Origin: Kribbella sandramycini
Lineage (GTDB): Bacteria; Actinomycetota; Actinomycetes; Propionibacteriales; Kribbellaceae
Reading direction: 5' to 3'
Length of the DNA stretch: 64,000 bases
Assembly: GCF_013131805.1 (NCBI RefSeq)
Contig: NZ_JABJRC010000003.1
Location: 806,001-870,000 of the forward strand
Positions 7,578-15,542 of this stretch are shown in pieces. Made by a program: the position numbers and the translations under genes. The notes under the pieces are model-generated. The model was not told where the DNA came from, did no database searches, and saw only the letters and a list, made by a program, of their open reading frames with translations. Each line of letters starts with the position of its first letter. The stretch's first letter is position 1.

Positions 7578-8255
7578 ATGAGCTTCAACGACGACGACAT
7601 CAAAACCTCCGCCCAGGGTGAAGAAGGCCCGGCCGACGGCGGCGCGAACTCCGAAGCAACCGACGGTGGCGCTGACGGCGGCGCGGGCGGTTACGGAGGC
7701 TCGCCCGACGGCAACGACACCCAAGCCGGCGGCCAAGCCGAAGGCCCAGCAGACGGCGGCGCCGAGCCCAGCGCAACGGACGGTGGTGCCGACGGCAGCG
7801 CGAGCGGTTCTGACGAGGGCACAGCGGACGGCGGTGCGAACTCCGGGGCAACCGACGGTGGTGCTGACGGCGGAGCCGGCGGGTTCGGCAACGATGGCGC
7901 GGGCGGTTACGGAGGCTCATCCGACGGCAACGACACCCAAGCCGGCGGTTTCGGCGACGGCAACGGCGGTGCTGAAGGTTTGGCCGACGGCGGCGCCGAG
8001 TCAGGTGCAACCGATGGCGGCGCCGACGGCGGCGCGAGCGGCTCGGCAGACGAGGGCACGGCGGACGGCGGCGCAAACTCCGAGGCGACCGACGGTGGTG
8101 CTGACGGCGGAGCCGGCGGGTTTGGCAACGGCGGCGCGGGCGGTTCGGGGGATGAAGGTACGGCGGATGGTGGTGCGAACTCCGAGGCGACTGATGGTGG
8201 CGCTGATGGCGGAGCGGGTGGTTCCTCCGGTGGTGGGAATTCTGGAAGCTGGTGA
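7578..8255 (+). CDS. Repetitive DGGA-rich protein, putative oxygenase substrate or RiPP-like precursor
   Basis: This 225-residue protein has no recognised family. The ATG at 7578 has a GAAGGGAA Shine-Dalgarno 9 nt upstream. An N-terminal acidic leader of about 15 residues (MSFNDDDIKTSAQGE) is followed by six near-identical 23-residue repeats starting at residues 16, 55, 80, 133, 159 and 193. The linkers hold glycine-rich GYGG/GFGN and two SxDGNDTQAGG segments, and the protein ends GSW. There is no Cys, no signal peptide and almost no hydrophobic residue. Each repeat contains three Asp-Gly steps. The stop codon overlaps the JmjC oxygenase start (GTGA), so the two proteins are made together. 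I infer it is the substrate of that enzyme. A structural or cell-surface role remains possible. Confidence 0.75.
   Translation: MSFNDDDIKTSAQGEEGPADGGANSEATDGGADGGAGGYGGSPDGNDTQAGGQAEGPADGGAEPSATDGGADGSASGSDEGTADGGANSGATDGGADGGAGGFGNDGAGGYGGSSDGNDTQAGGFGDGNGGAEGLADGGAESGATDGGADGGASGSADEGTADGGANSEATDGGADGGAGGFGNGGAGGSGDEGTADGGANSEATDGGADGGAGGSSGGGNSGSW
7623..8222 (+). repeat. Six in-frame 69-bp coding repeats
   Basis: The encoded unit reads EGxADGGAxxxATDGG then ADGxAxG. Copies 1, 5 and 6 differ only at residue 3 (Pro in copy 1, Thr in 5 and 6). Copy 2 is the most divergent (EPS for NSE, and Ser for Gly or Gly-like positions near its end). Spacers between copies are 16, 2, 30, 3 and 11 residues. 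Because the copies are similar in DNA, the array is expected to expand or contract by recombination. Confidence 0.9.
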
Positions 8256-9562
8256 CGACGGTGCTGGGAGCCGGATACCGGCCGGAGCCTGCAGCCGAGG
8301 CGGTCGACCGTCCGGCTCTCCGGCGCTGCGTTGTGAACGTCGATGAATTTGCCAACTCCTACTGGGGTTCGCGGGCCCTGCTGACCCACGCCCCCGACCT
8401 GCCCGCGCCGTACGACGACCTCTTCAGCCTGCCCGCCGCAGACGAACTCCTCTCCCGCCGCGGCCTCCGAACCCCGTTCCTCCGCATCGCGAAGAACGGC
8501 GTGGTGGTCGGCGACAGCCAGTTCACCGGACCGGGCGGAGTCGGCGCCGACATCCCCGACCAGGTCCGCGACGACAAAGTCGCCGCCCTGTTCGCCGACG
8601 GACACACCGTCGTCCTCCAAGCCCTGCACCGCACCTGGCCGCCCCTGGTCGATTTCGCCACCCAACTATCGGCGGACGCCGGCCACCCGGTGCAGATCAA
8701 CTCCTACCTCACCCCGCCGGAGTCACGAGGCTTCTCCGCGCACTACGACGTCCACGACGTCTTCGTCCTCCAAGTCGCCGGCGAAAAGCACTGGACCGTC
8801 CACGAACCGGTCCACCCCAACCCGCTCCGCAACCAGCCCTGGACAGACCACTCCACCGCCGTAGCCGCGGCCGCCCGCGACAAGGCCCCGGTGGTCGACG
8901 ACGTACTACGCCCGGGCGACGCGCTCTACGTCCCGCGCGGCTTCCTGCATTCAGCCAAAGCCCTAGGCGGCGTCAGCGCCCACCTCACGGTCGGCCTACA
9001 CACCCTGACCCGCTACCTCCTGGTCCAAGAGCTGACCAACCTGGCCGCCAACGAACCAGACCTCCGCACAGCGCTCCCGCTCGGCTTCGACCCCACCGAC
9101 CCAGCCCAGCTCGACCAACTCCTCCCTCACCTCAAACAACTCCTCATCAACCACCTGACCGCCGCCACCGCGGCCGACCTGACCCCCGCCCTCCGCCGGC
9201 GCACCTGGTCCACCACCAGACCCGAGCCCATCCCACCCCTGGCCCACGCGGCCGCCACCAAATCCCTGACCGCAAGCACCACAGTCCGCCGCCGAGCCAA
9301 CCTCCGCTACCACCTGACCCCCGGCAACCCCACCACCCTCCAACTCTCCGATCGCGCCATCACCTTCCCTGAATCCACAGCCCAAGCCCTGACCCATCTC
9401 CTGGACGGCCAAGACCACAAAGTTGGCGACCTCCCAACCCTCACCCCCGCCGACCAACTAACCCTCGTCCGCCGCCTCCTCACCGAAGCCGTCTTGATCA
9501 CCCCAACCAGCCAAGCGGAAACACCACTCAGCCAAGCGAGGCCGGCGCGAGAGCAGCCCTAA
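8252..9562 (+). CDS. JmjC/cupin Fe(II)- and 2-oxoglutarate-dependent oxygenase
   Basis: This 436-residue protein resembles bacterial ribosomal-oxygenase-type enzymes (YcfD/NO66/MINA family, Cupin_4). The iron triad is visible as His164 and Asp166 in FSAHYDVHDVFVLQVAGEKH, and a distal His233 in YVPRGFLHSA. A helical dimerisation region follows, and the C-terminus (about 365-420) looks like the winged-helix domain of this family. These enzymes hydroxylate side chains of proteins. The GTG start overlaps the repeat-protein stop by four bases, pointing to the Asp/Asn-rich repeats as the target. Such a pairing is not what is expected for a housekeeping ribosomal oxygenase. A later GTG near 8334 is a weaker alternative start. 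Confidence 0.88.
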   Translation: MTTVLGAGYRPEPAAEAVDRPALRRCVVNVDEFANSYWGSRALLTHAPDLPAPYDDLFSLPAADELLSRRGLRTPFLRIAKNGVVVGDSQFTGPGGVGADIPDQVRDDKVAALFADGHTVVLQALHRTWPPLVDFATQLSADAGHPVQINSYLTPPESRGFSAHYDVHDVFVLQVAGEKHWTVHEPVHPNPLRNQPWTDHSTAVAAAARDKAPVVDDVLRPGDALYVPRGFLHSAKALGGVSAHLTVGLHTLTRYLLVQELTNLAANEPDLRTALPLGFDPTDPAQLDQLLPHLKQLLINHLTAATAADLTPALRRRTWSTTRPEPIPPLAHAAATKSLTASTTVRRRANLRYHLTPGNPTTLQLSDRAITFPESTAQALTHLLDGQDHKVGDLPTLTPADQLTLVRRLLTEAVLITPTSQAETPLSQARPAREQP

Positions 9563-10051
9563 GTCGGCCAAGACCAGCCACCAGCCAGGCAGGGCGAGAC
9601 GTCACCCATCCGACAGCGGACGTGAGCGGGCGTCCATCGGGTGGAAGCAAGAGATTCAGCCCGACGGGCGAAGTCATCAGCCCATCAGTGCACCGGCCCA
9701 GCTCGACCGCCTTCAACCTCCGGCCCGACCAGCCGGGCGGACGGCGGTCAGTGGGAGGGGTGGGGCAGGCCCGCGCGCCTTCGGGCGGAGGTGGACGCCG
9801 GGAGTGCGACCGGTTGCCGGTCGTGGTCTTCGAACAAAGCCGATCGATCACCCGCACCTTCTCAAGTCGTATGCGACAAAACCGTGGGCGGTTCTCCGTC
9901 GCCCGGGACCTCACACCCCGGGCGGCGGAATCCGGTGCGGCCGTCCACATCGGAGGTGGGAGGCTCGGCCGTCCGGATGATCCGGGAGAGAACCACGAAC
10001 TAGGAAAACATTAGAACAGATGTTCGAACGAATGCAATAAATGCTGACCCG
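9563..10051. other. 489-bp non-coding stretch
   Basis: I see no convincing gene here. Open frames exist on both strands but are proline/arginine-rich and lack family features. An SOS-box-like sequence lies at 10012-10027. Most of the rest is plain GC-rich sequence between the JmjC gene and the convergent MFS gene. Confidence 0.6.
10012..10027. promoter_or_regulatory. SOS/LexA-box-like site without an obvious target
   Basis: TAGAAC-AGAT-GTTCGA matches the actinobacterial LexA consensus TCGAAC-N4-GTTCGA at 11 of 12 arm positions. It lies just beyond the 3' end of the MFS gene, and no gene starts next to it. It may be chance, or it may serve an unannotated leftward transcript into 9563-9990. 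Confidence 0.35.
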
Positions 10052-11281
10052 TCAATCGGCTGTCTGCGCCGACCCCGGCAGCACCCGCGCGACGGCCGCG
10101 ATCGTGACCGCGGCGACCAGCGCCAGCACGGCCGTCGCCAACCACGGCAACTCGTGCCGCACCTCGAAAAGCTGCGCGAAGAATGCCGGCGTCAGCACAC
10201 TCGCGAACGTGAAGCTGTACTGCCAGTACGAAAGGTACTTTCCACGTCCGACAACCGGCGCCACCGTCGCGGCCAGAGCGTTGTTCGTCGCTGAGTGCAG
10301 CAGGCTCGAGAACGCATAGACAGCAGTCCCCAGCACCAGCACCACAGCGACCAGCCCCTCCGGCAGCCGCGTCAGCGACGCCATCACCAGCGCCCACACC
10401 GCCCAGCCGACACCACAGACCACCAGCACCGTCGTGCGCCGACGCGTCTCCGTCCGCCGGACGACGATCGTCTGCCCAGTCGCCAGTACGACGGACACCC
10501 CGGCCAGCAGTACGCCGACCAGCCACTCCGGCGCCGGAAGCGCATCGGTGACGTACACCGGCAGCCCAACGCCCAGCATCATCATGGCCGTCGCCAGCAG
10601 CGTGTTGGCCGCGATGAGTACCAGAAACGGCTTGTCCTTCCGCAGTAGCGGCGCCGGCCCGGAGTCCTCGACGGTCCGCGCGTGGTGAGACGGATGCAGC
10701 CGCATCAGCAGCACTCCGGCCACGCAGAACGTCACCGCGTTCAAACCCATCGCAACCAGGAACGACGTCGTCCCGCCGATCGCCAGCAGCACTCCGGCCG
10801 CCAGACCGCCCAGTGCGAACCCGCCGGCCTGCATCATCCCGCCCAGCCCGAACCAGCGGTCCCGGTCGCCCTCGTCTGCGACGTCGGCCAACAGCGTAAA
10901 GATCGACGACCAGAACACCCGTTGGCCCATCGTGGTCACCAGTGCGCACAGAAAGAGCAGCCAGAGCGAACGTCCGAAGAAGAAGCCGACGAACGCCGCC
11001 CCCTGCGCCCACTGCGCGCCAATCACCAGGTTGCGTGGTCCGAACCGATCGATCACCACTCCGACTGCGGCCGGGGCCGCGATCGAGAAGAGCGTGGCGA
11101 ACGTGAGCACGAGCCCCGCCGTCCCCAGTGGGATGTCGGCGACGCGAACGAAGTACAGGAGCAACAACGGCCCAGCGCACCCGCCACCGAACGAGTCGAT
11201 CGCCAGCCCGGCCAGCAGCGGCACCCGGCCCCGGATGTTGGGTAGTCCTAGCGAGGTCGCGGATGGCATGCGTCCACTCAT
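10052..11281 (-). CDS. MFS transporter
   Basis: This 409-residue protein has about 12 predicted membrane helices (LLLLYFVRVADIPLGTAGL, LFLCALVTTMGQRVFWSSIF and others) and a central cytoplasmic loop after residue 200 (HPSHHARTVEDSGPAPLLRK). The VVIDRFGPRNLVIGAQ loop corresponds to the MFS motif A region. It belongs to the major facilitator superfamily, probably a proton-driven exporter. Its start overlaps the stop of the upstream MFS gene as ATGA. The two may function as a pair or be an old duplication, although they are clearly different in sequence. The substrate cannot be read from sequence. Confidence 0.85.
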   Translation of the reverse strand: MSGRMPSATSLGLPNIRGRVPLLAGLAIDSFGGGCAGPLLLLYFVRVADIPLGTAGLVLTFATLFSIAAPAAVGVVIDRFGPRNLVIGAQWAQGAAFVGFFFGRSLWLLFLCALVTTMGQRVFWSSIFTLLADVADEGDRDRWFGLGGMMQAGGFALGGLAAGVLLAIGGTTSFLVAMGLNAVTFCVAGVLLMRLHPSHHARTVEDSGPAPLLRKDKPFLVLIAANTLLATAMMMLGVGLPVYVTDALPAPEWLVGVLLAGVSVVLATGQTIVVRRTETRRRTTVLVVCGVGWAVWALVMASLTRLPEGLVAVVLVLGTAVYAFSSLLHSATNNALAATVAPVVGRGKYLSYWQYSFTFASVLTPAFFAQLFEVRHELPWLATAVLALVAAVTIAAVARVLPGSAQTAD

Positions 11282-12483
11282 ACATGCCGCAGCGGCCGCC
11301 AGGCCACCGCAATTGTCACCACCATGGCCCCAAACGCGCCGAAGAACGGCGCTGTCAGCCCGTACTGCTGAGCCAGTACGCCGCCGAGCGCAGAACCGAT
11401 CGCAGCACCACCAACAGACGCCAGCAAATACACGCTGTTCACCCGACCCATCAGCGGCTCAGGCGTCGCCAACTGCCGCGCAGTGGTCGAAACGATCCCC
11501 CAAACCACCGCATGGACGCCGAACACCGCCATAGTCGCCCCAGCAACCCAAGGACTCCGCGTAAGCGCCAGAACCAGGTGTACGGCGGTCTCGAGCACCA
11601 GCCCGGCCCTCAACAGCGCCAGCGTCCCGACACGCGGTTCGAGCAGGTGGTACACCGGCATCCCGAACACACCACCCACCGCGCCCGCTGCAACCAGCAA
11701 CCCGAACTGCGTATCGCTCAGACCGAGCCGCTCACGCGCGTACAGCACCCACGTCGCGAACGCCGCACAGAAGGTGATGTTCATGACCAGAATCGACCAC
11801 GCCAACGTCCGTACGCCGGCATGTCCCCACAGCCACTGCAGACCAGCACGAACCTCGGTCCACAACGCCGTACCGGCCGGTTCCGGCGCCGGGCGGACCG
11901 AGACACGCGAGATGAGCACAGCGGCCGCCGCAAAGGTCACTGCGTCGAACACGAGCGGCACACCGGCCCCAGCAGCGAAGAGCAACGCACCCAGCGGCGG
12001 TCCACCGAGCTGCTGCAGCACAGTGCCAGTAGCGAACAGCCGCGAGTTCGCCTTACCTAGCTGGTCCTTCGGCACCGCACTGACCAGCAGAGCGCCAGAT
12101 GCGTTATCCGCAAGCGTTTCCGCCGTGCCAAGCAGGAACAGCGCCAGGTAGATCGCCCACAGCGGCGACGTCCCCAGCAGAACAGCCGCACCCAGCGCAG
12201 CAAGCACCACAGCCCGAAACACATCGGCAGCGATGATCATCGCCCTCCGGTCGAGCCGATCGACCAGAGCCCCACTGAACAGCGCAAACAGCAGCCAAGG
12301 CAACTGCTGCACAAAAGCCGCCGCCCCGACCGCGGCAGGCGCACTGGTGATCGACGCAACCAGCAACGGCCCAGCCGCCAGCAGCGCCCCGTCACCAAGG
12401 TTGGAAATGATCGCCGCCGGCCAGATCCGGCGGAAGTCCGCGCCCAGCGCGGAAGGCAGCACAATTTCCCGAAGGGAAGACAT
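11278..12483 (-). CDS. MFS transporter (EntS/MFS_3-like exporter)
   Basis: This 401-residue, 12-helix protein has the motif-A-like FSGALVDRLDRRAMIIAADV and GLVLETAVHLVLAL, resembling the MFS_3 group of enterobactin/macrolide exporters. The ATG at 12483 has GGAG eight bases upstream. It is the first gene of a two-gene operon with the MFS gene at 10052-11281. No regulator is adjacent: upstream lies the tRNA-Ser gene on the other strand. The function is most likely efflux of a small hydrophobic compound or siderophore, which is an inference from family only. Confidence 0.87.
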   Translation of the reverse strand: MSSLREIVLPSALGADFRRIWPAAIISNLGDGALLAAGPLLVASITSAPAAVGAAAFVQQLPWLLFALFSGALVDRLDRRAMIIAADVFRAVVLAALGAAVLLGTSPLWAIYLALFLLGTAETLADNASGALLVSAVPKDQLGKANSRLFATGTVLQQLGGPPLGALLFAAGAGVPLVFDAVTFAAAAVLISRVSVRPAPEPAGTALWTEVRAGLQWLWGHAGVRTLAWSILVMNITFCAAFATWVLYARERLGLSDTQFGLLVAAGAVGGVFGMPVYHLLEPRVGTLALLRAGLVLETAVHLVLALTRSPWVAGATMAVFGVHAVVWGIVSTTARQLATPEPLMGRVNSVYLLASVGGAAIGSALGGVLAQQYGLTAPFFGAFGAMVVTIAVAWRPLRHV

Positions 12484-12719
12484 GAGGAATCTCCAAAGGG
12501 CATGACAAAAGACGGACCGACCGGCAGACCCCGGCCGAATGCCCGATCAGCAGCGAATCAGCAAGCCGACCGGACGGTGGCAGCCATGTCCTCGAACGAC
12601 CGAGACATTGCTCTCACCTCCGTCCCACACCCAGGCGGCACCTCCGCCCTTCACCCCCGGACCTTACCGCCTCCCCCACCCCCCTGCGCTATCCTCGACC
12701 CTCGGCGGCAAGCCGCCAG

Positions 12720-12808
12720 GGAGGGCTCGCATAGCGGCCGAGTGCGCTGGTCTTGAAAACCGGTATGGCGGGTGACCGTCATCGTGGGTTCGAATCCCAC
12801 GCCCTCCG
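12720..12808 (+). tRNA. tRNA-Ser (anticodon TGA), integration site of the mobile element
   Basis: The acceptor stem GGAGGGC (12720-12726) pairs with GCCCTCC (12801-12807), and the discriminator is G12808. CCA is not encoded. The anticodon stem CTGGT/ACCGG encloses the loop CTTGAAA with TGA at 12754-12756. A long variable arm (GGCGGGTGACCGTC region) and the T-loop GGGTTCGAATCCC are class II serine tRNA features. Its 3' 62 bases are the left part of the att repeat, so element insertion regenerates an intact tRNA. Confidence 0.96.
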
Positions 12809-12809
12809 C
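12747..12809 (+). repeat. attL, left 63-bp direct repeat of the integrated element
   Basis: It is identical over 63 bp to 26464-26526 and runs from the anticodon stem to one base past the discriminator. The flanking bases differ (G before and G after here, C and A at the right copy). This length and position in a tRNA 3' half are typical of tyrosine-integrase AICEs. Confidence 0.95.
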
Positions 12810-12974
12810 GGAAAGTGCTTCTGAGCTGGAAGAACGTGAGGTCACAGCCTCCTAGGAGGCCTGTCCGGTGGTGTCCGGTCGCATCCGGCCAGAAGCGGCC
12901 GATTTCGGGCATCTGTGGCAAATATGCGCCAAATTCCAGAGGCCTCAAGTTGGGCGGAGGCGGCCGAACTCGGG

Positions 12975-13418
12975 CTAGGCCTCAGCCTGCCCGTCATAGG
13001 GCCGTAGTCGCTTGAAGTCAGCGACCTCGTCGCTGGACATCTTCCTCAAGAGCGACGCGTGTGCCCATCGGCCTGGGTCGAGGGGGTGCCGTTCCAGGTA
13101 GGTCAGGTAGCCGTACCAGCCGTCGTGCTCGCGAGCCCACATCTGGAGGAGAGCGACCTCGGTGCGGGTGGGTGCGATCGACAGTTCGACGTGCACTCCA
13201 GGCGAGACCCAGTGAGCTCCGGCATCCGCGCGGTCGTCGGTGCCGGCGTACCTGAGTGACAGGATCGCTGCCTGGAGCCCCGCGTCGTTGCCCGTGAGTC
13301 GTCTCGCGATCCATCCGAACCAGACGTTGTCCCAGATGCCGTAGCTGAATGGCGGCGGTGCCGGCGACTCCAAGTCCCACTCCGGGATGAAGCGCATGAT
13401 CGCACGCCAGTCGCTCAC
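12975..13418 (-). CDS. Hypothetical protein of the AICE left end
   Basis: This 147-residue soluble protein has no family I recognise. It is rich in aromatic residues (FSYGIWDNVWFGWIARRLTG, REHDGWYGYLTYLERH) and has no membrane segment or signal peptide. It ends 166 bp inside attL and is the last gene of the leftward regulatory side of the element. It lies 66 bp after the GNAT gene on the same strand. As the only unrecognised gene at the left boundary it could be cargo. Confidence 0.65.
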   Translation of the reverse strand: MSDWRAIMRFIPEWDLESPAPPPFSYGIWDNVWFGWIARRLTGNDAGLQAAILSLRYAGTDDRADAGAHWVSPGVHVELSIAPTRTEVALLQMWAREHDGWYGYLTYLERHPLDPGRWAHASLLRKMSSDEVADFKRLRPYDGQAEA

Positions 13419-13484
13419 GTGTTCGAATCTAATGCATGTGAGCCTCGCATCGCCAGGCCAGCGAACCGCTCGACCGCCGCCTAG

Positions 13485-14072
13485 CTAGTTCCGTGCAGCA
13501 CCGCCCGGAAACTCTGCGCCTCCGAACGTGTGATCGATGAGGGTTGCGGCCGAGCTGGTTGCGAGCCGGAGTTCGGCAGAGCGCTCGAACAGCGCGCCGG
13601 ACATGCGGGTCGGGTGCGTTCGGGTGGTCAGGTAGTGGAAGCCTCGATCGAGGTAGTACTTGTGGAGTCCCTTGTTGTCGCGCCAGCAGTCGAGGCGAAG
13701 CCAGAGCGCGCCGGCCATTTCGCTCCGATATCCGGACCAGTCCAGCAGGATGTCGCCGAGACCGGAGCCACGATGGTCGGAGCGGATGATGAATTTGTAG
13801 AGGTATAGCGCCGGTTCTTTGAGCTCCTCGGGAGTCCAGAAATCCGGGTCGCCAGCATCGAGTGACAGGCTGGCGACGATCTCACCTTGGTCGGTAGATA
13901 CAACGAAGGTGCTGCCAGCGCCGATCCATCCTTTGATTACCCGAGCACCGTAAGCGCTTTTGGTCCATTGTTCGATTCCGGCTTCGCGCAGCCAATCCTC
14001 GGCATGTCGCCGAAGCGCCAGCACGGCCTCGACGTCTTCCTCGCCTGCGGCCCGGATGTGGTAGGTCGTCAC
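13485..14072 (-). CDS. GNAT-family N-acetyltransferase
   Basis: The protein has about 195 residues from a GTG at 14072, which overlaps the GntR gene stop as GTGA. A longer frame starting within the GntR gene is rejected. The acetyl-CoA site is the motif A stretch YLYKFIIRSDHRGSGLGDIL, with HRGSGLG giving the R/QxxGxG/A loop. LWLRLDCWRDNKGLHKYY is the motif B region. It is translationally coupled to the GntR regulator. In many AICEs a GntR gene is followed by a small enzyme gene (NUDIX or GNAT), so this may be part of the element's control or maintenance module. The substrate is unknown. Confidence 0.85.
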   Translation of the reverse strand: MTTYHIRAAGEEDVEAVLALRRHAEDWLREAGIEQWTKSAYGARVIKGWIGAGSTFVVSTDQGEIVASLSLDAGDPDFWTPEELKEPALYLYKFIIRSDHRGSGLGDILLDWSGYRSEMAGALWLRLDCWRDNKGLHKYYLDRGFHYLTTRTHPTRMSGALFERSAELRLATSSAATLIDHTFGGAEFPGGAARN

Positions 14073-14902
14073 TTGCTCTCCCCGGTGTTCGGTAGGCGGC
14101 GTTCCGGAACGGGCAAGTCGTAGGTGATGACCTGTCGATCGCCGGCCCAAATGTGGATCAGTACGCGAACGCGGCGGCCGGTCTCATCGATACCAATTCG
14201 TGCATGCTGTCCGACGGCCGTTGTTGGCGATAAAGCCATTAATTCAGCTTCTTCCGTGGTCGGCATTCGGACTTCGATATTGTCAATGAATCGCACTTGC
14301 CGGAACCCGAGTGCGTAATAGATTCCGCCCGGCAAGGTAGTGTCCCCAGGATTCATTAGGGGAGCGCGGCCATCGATCATCTTGTAGGCGATATCTGGCG
14401 GAGTCCACGTGTCGGCGATCATCGCGACGCGCTCCGGAATGCCGTCGGCCGGGCGGCTGACGAGGCGTAGACGGCGGCGGCGTACTGCAGGCGTGCCGAC
14501 TGCAGGGAGTTGGAGGAATTCGGCGACCTGCGCGGGTGCCGGCAGCTCGCGGACGTCGACCACGACCTGGCGGCCCTCCCAGCCCGCTGCCTCGACGCCG
14601 GACAGCCACTGATCCTTCCCGACGGCCGGATCGTCGGTGTAGGCACCCAGTTCGAACTTGGACATGTCGAACGTGAGCCGCATGTGCTGACTGACGACGC
14701 GGCCACGGCTGCCACCGAGGTCCTCGATCAAGCCCTCGCTCTCCAGGCGACCGACGGCGGCGCGCACGGTATTTCGGGACAGGCCGGTTTGCTTGATCAG
14801 CTCACGCTCCGAGGGGAGCCGGTCCCCCGGCTTGAGCTCCTGTCGTTCGAGGCGGCCTAGGAGGTCCTCGTAGAGGCCTTCCCATCGCGTCGTGCTGTTC
14901 AC
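14069..14902 (-). CDS. GntR/UTRA-family transcriptional regulator of the AICE (KorSA-like)
   Basis: The protein has 277 residues from a GTG at 14902 with AGGAGA seven bases upstream. The N-terminal winged helix (LGRLERQELKPGDRLPSERE, SRNTVRAAVGRLESEGLI) is classical GntR, and the rest resembles a UTRA ligand-binding domain. In pSAM2 the comparable KorSA represses pra and so controls excision, replication and transfer. It faces the rightward operon across about 190 bp that contains repeated TTGGT/ACCAA dyads, the likely operators. The longer reading frame to 14947 would run into those operators. Confidence 0.88.
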   Translation of the reverse strand: MNSTTRWEGLYEDLLGRLERQELKPGDRLPSERELIKQTGLSRNTVRAAVGRLESEGLIEDLGGSRGRVVSQHMRLTFDMSKFELGAYTDDPAVGKDQWLSGVEAAGWEGRQVVVDVRELPAPAQVAEFLQLPAVGTPAVRRRRLRLVSRPADGIPERVAMIADTWTPPDIAYKMIDGRAPLMNPGDTTLPGGIYYALGFRQVRFIDNIEVRMPTTEEAELMALSPTTAVGQHARIGIDETGRRVRVLIHIWAGDRQVITYDLPVPERRLPNTGESK

Positions 14903-14935
14903 CCGGTTCTCTCCTGTCCTCGGTCCCCATTGGAC

Positions 14936-15026
14936 GGTACCAAGCAAATTTGGTTGGCACCAAGGGTTGCGCCGGGATCACTTTCTGTGGTTTGGTTCCA
15001 CCCAAGAGAGCTTGGTACCAACCAAG
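14936..15026. promoter_or_regulatory. Cluster of TTGGT-N5-ACCAA operators
   Basis: Three dyads fit the pattern TTGGTnnnnACCAAG: TTGGTTGGCACCAAG (14950-14964), TTGGTTCCACCCAAG (14992-15006, one arm imperfect) and CTTGGTACCAACCAAG (15011-15026). A half site GGTACCAAG lies at 14936-14944, and another ACCAAG lies at about 15041. They fill the divergent promoter region between the GntR gene and the rightward operon, so they are the likely GntR binding sites. Spacing of about 42 bp and 19 bp suggests cooperative binding on both promoters. Confidence 0.72.
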
Positions 15027-15088
15027 CAAGCATGGATCAGACCAAGCCGCACGGCGGCGAACAGATAGCGACCGAAGCGGAGCACAAC

Positions 15089-15259
15089 GTGAGCAACGAC
15101 AAGAACAAGACGTACCTGGTGTGGCGCAACGGCAAGGCGGAGGACGTGTCCTACGCGGAGTGGCAGAAGTGCATCCAGGCCACGAATGCGAAGTGGGACG
15201 TGATCGAGGCGGCGGAATCGGTCGTCAACGAGGCCGCGAAAAAGTGGTGGCGTCGGTGA
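15089..15259 (+). CDS. Small AICE protein, 56 residues
   Basis: This is a short hydrophilic protein beginning VSNDKNKTYLVWRNGKAEDV and ending EAAKKWWRR. The GTG at 15089 is preferred because GGAG stands seven bases before it. An earlier ATG at 15032 lies among the operators. It is the first gene of the rightward operon and overlaps the next start as GTGA. I do not recognise a family. Its position directly after the GntR-controlled promoter suggests an early regulatory or transfer role. Confidence 0.6.
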   Translation: MSNDKNKTYLVWRNGKAEDVSYAEWQKCIQATNAKWDVIEAAESVVNEAAKKWWRR

Positions 15260-15453
15260 AGGGCGATCAGAAGCGCGCGGTGGCTGAGTACAAGGCTGCT
15301 GTGCGGGATCTGGAGGCGCTGCAGGTCGAGCAGGCCAGACAGGGCATTCGGGCCGAGAACCCCGCCTATCACGCAGCCCACGACCGGGTGTTCGGCGCGG
15401 CGCAGAAGGTCAACGCGCTGCGCGCTTTGGCCCTAATCGTTTCCGGCCACTGA
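15256..15453 (+). CDS. Small AICE protein, 65 residues, helical
   Basis: This alpha-helical protein (VKGDQKRAVAEYKAAVRDLE, LEALQVEQARQGIRA) is likely coiled coil and has no recognised domain. The GTG start overlaps the upstream stop by four bases. An 89-bp gap follows before the next gene, with GAAGGAG just upstream of that gene. Function is unknown. Confidence 0.6.
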   Translation: MKGDQKRAVAEYKAAVRDLEALQVEQARQGIRAENPAYHAAHDRVFGAAQKVNALRALALIVSGH

Positions 15454-15542
15454 ACCCCGACCAATGAGGTGACGCCCCGGCGGATAGCAGCCGCCGAGGC
15501 GTCCGGGTCGCACCAATCCATTCGCTAGAAGGAGCACAACCC

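Noticed and set aside
9528..10014. Frames of 120-140 codons on both strands between the JmjC and MFS genes
   Set aside because: No ribosome-binding site, strong Pro/Arg bias and no recognisable domain. Treated as non-coding.
12809..12974. A small gene between attL and the first AICE gene
   Set aside because: The 166 bp hold several GTCCGG/ATCCGG motifs and short inverted repeats that could be integrase arm sites, but no start with a ribosome-binding site and no coding signal.
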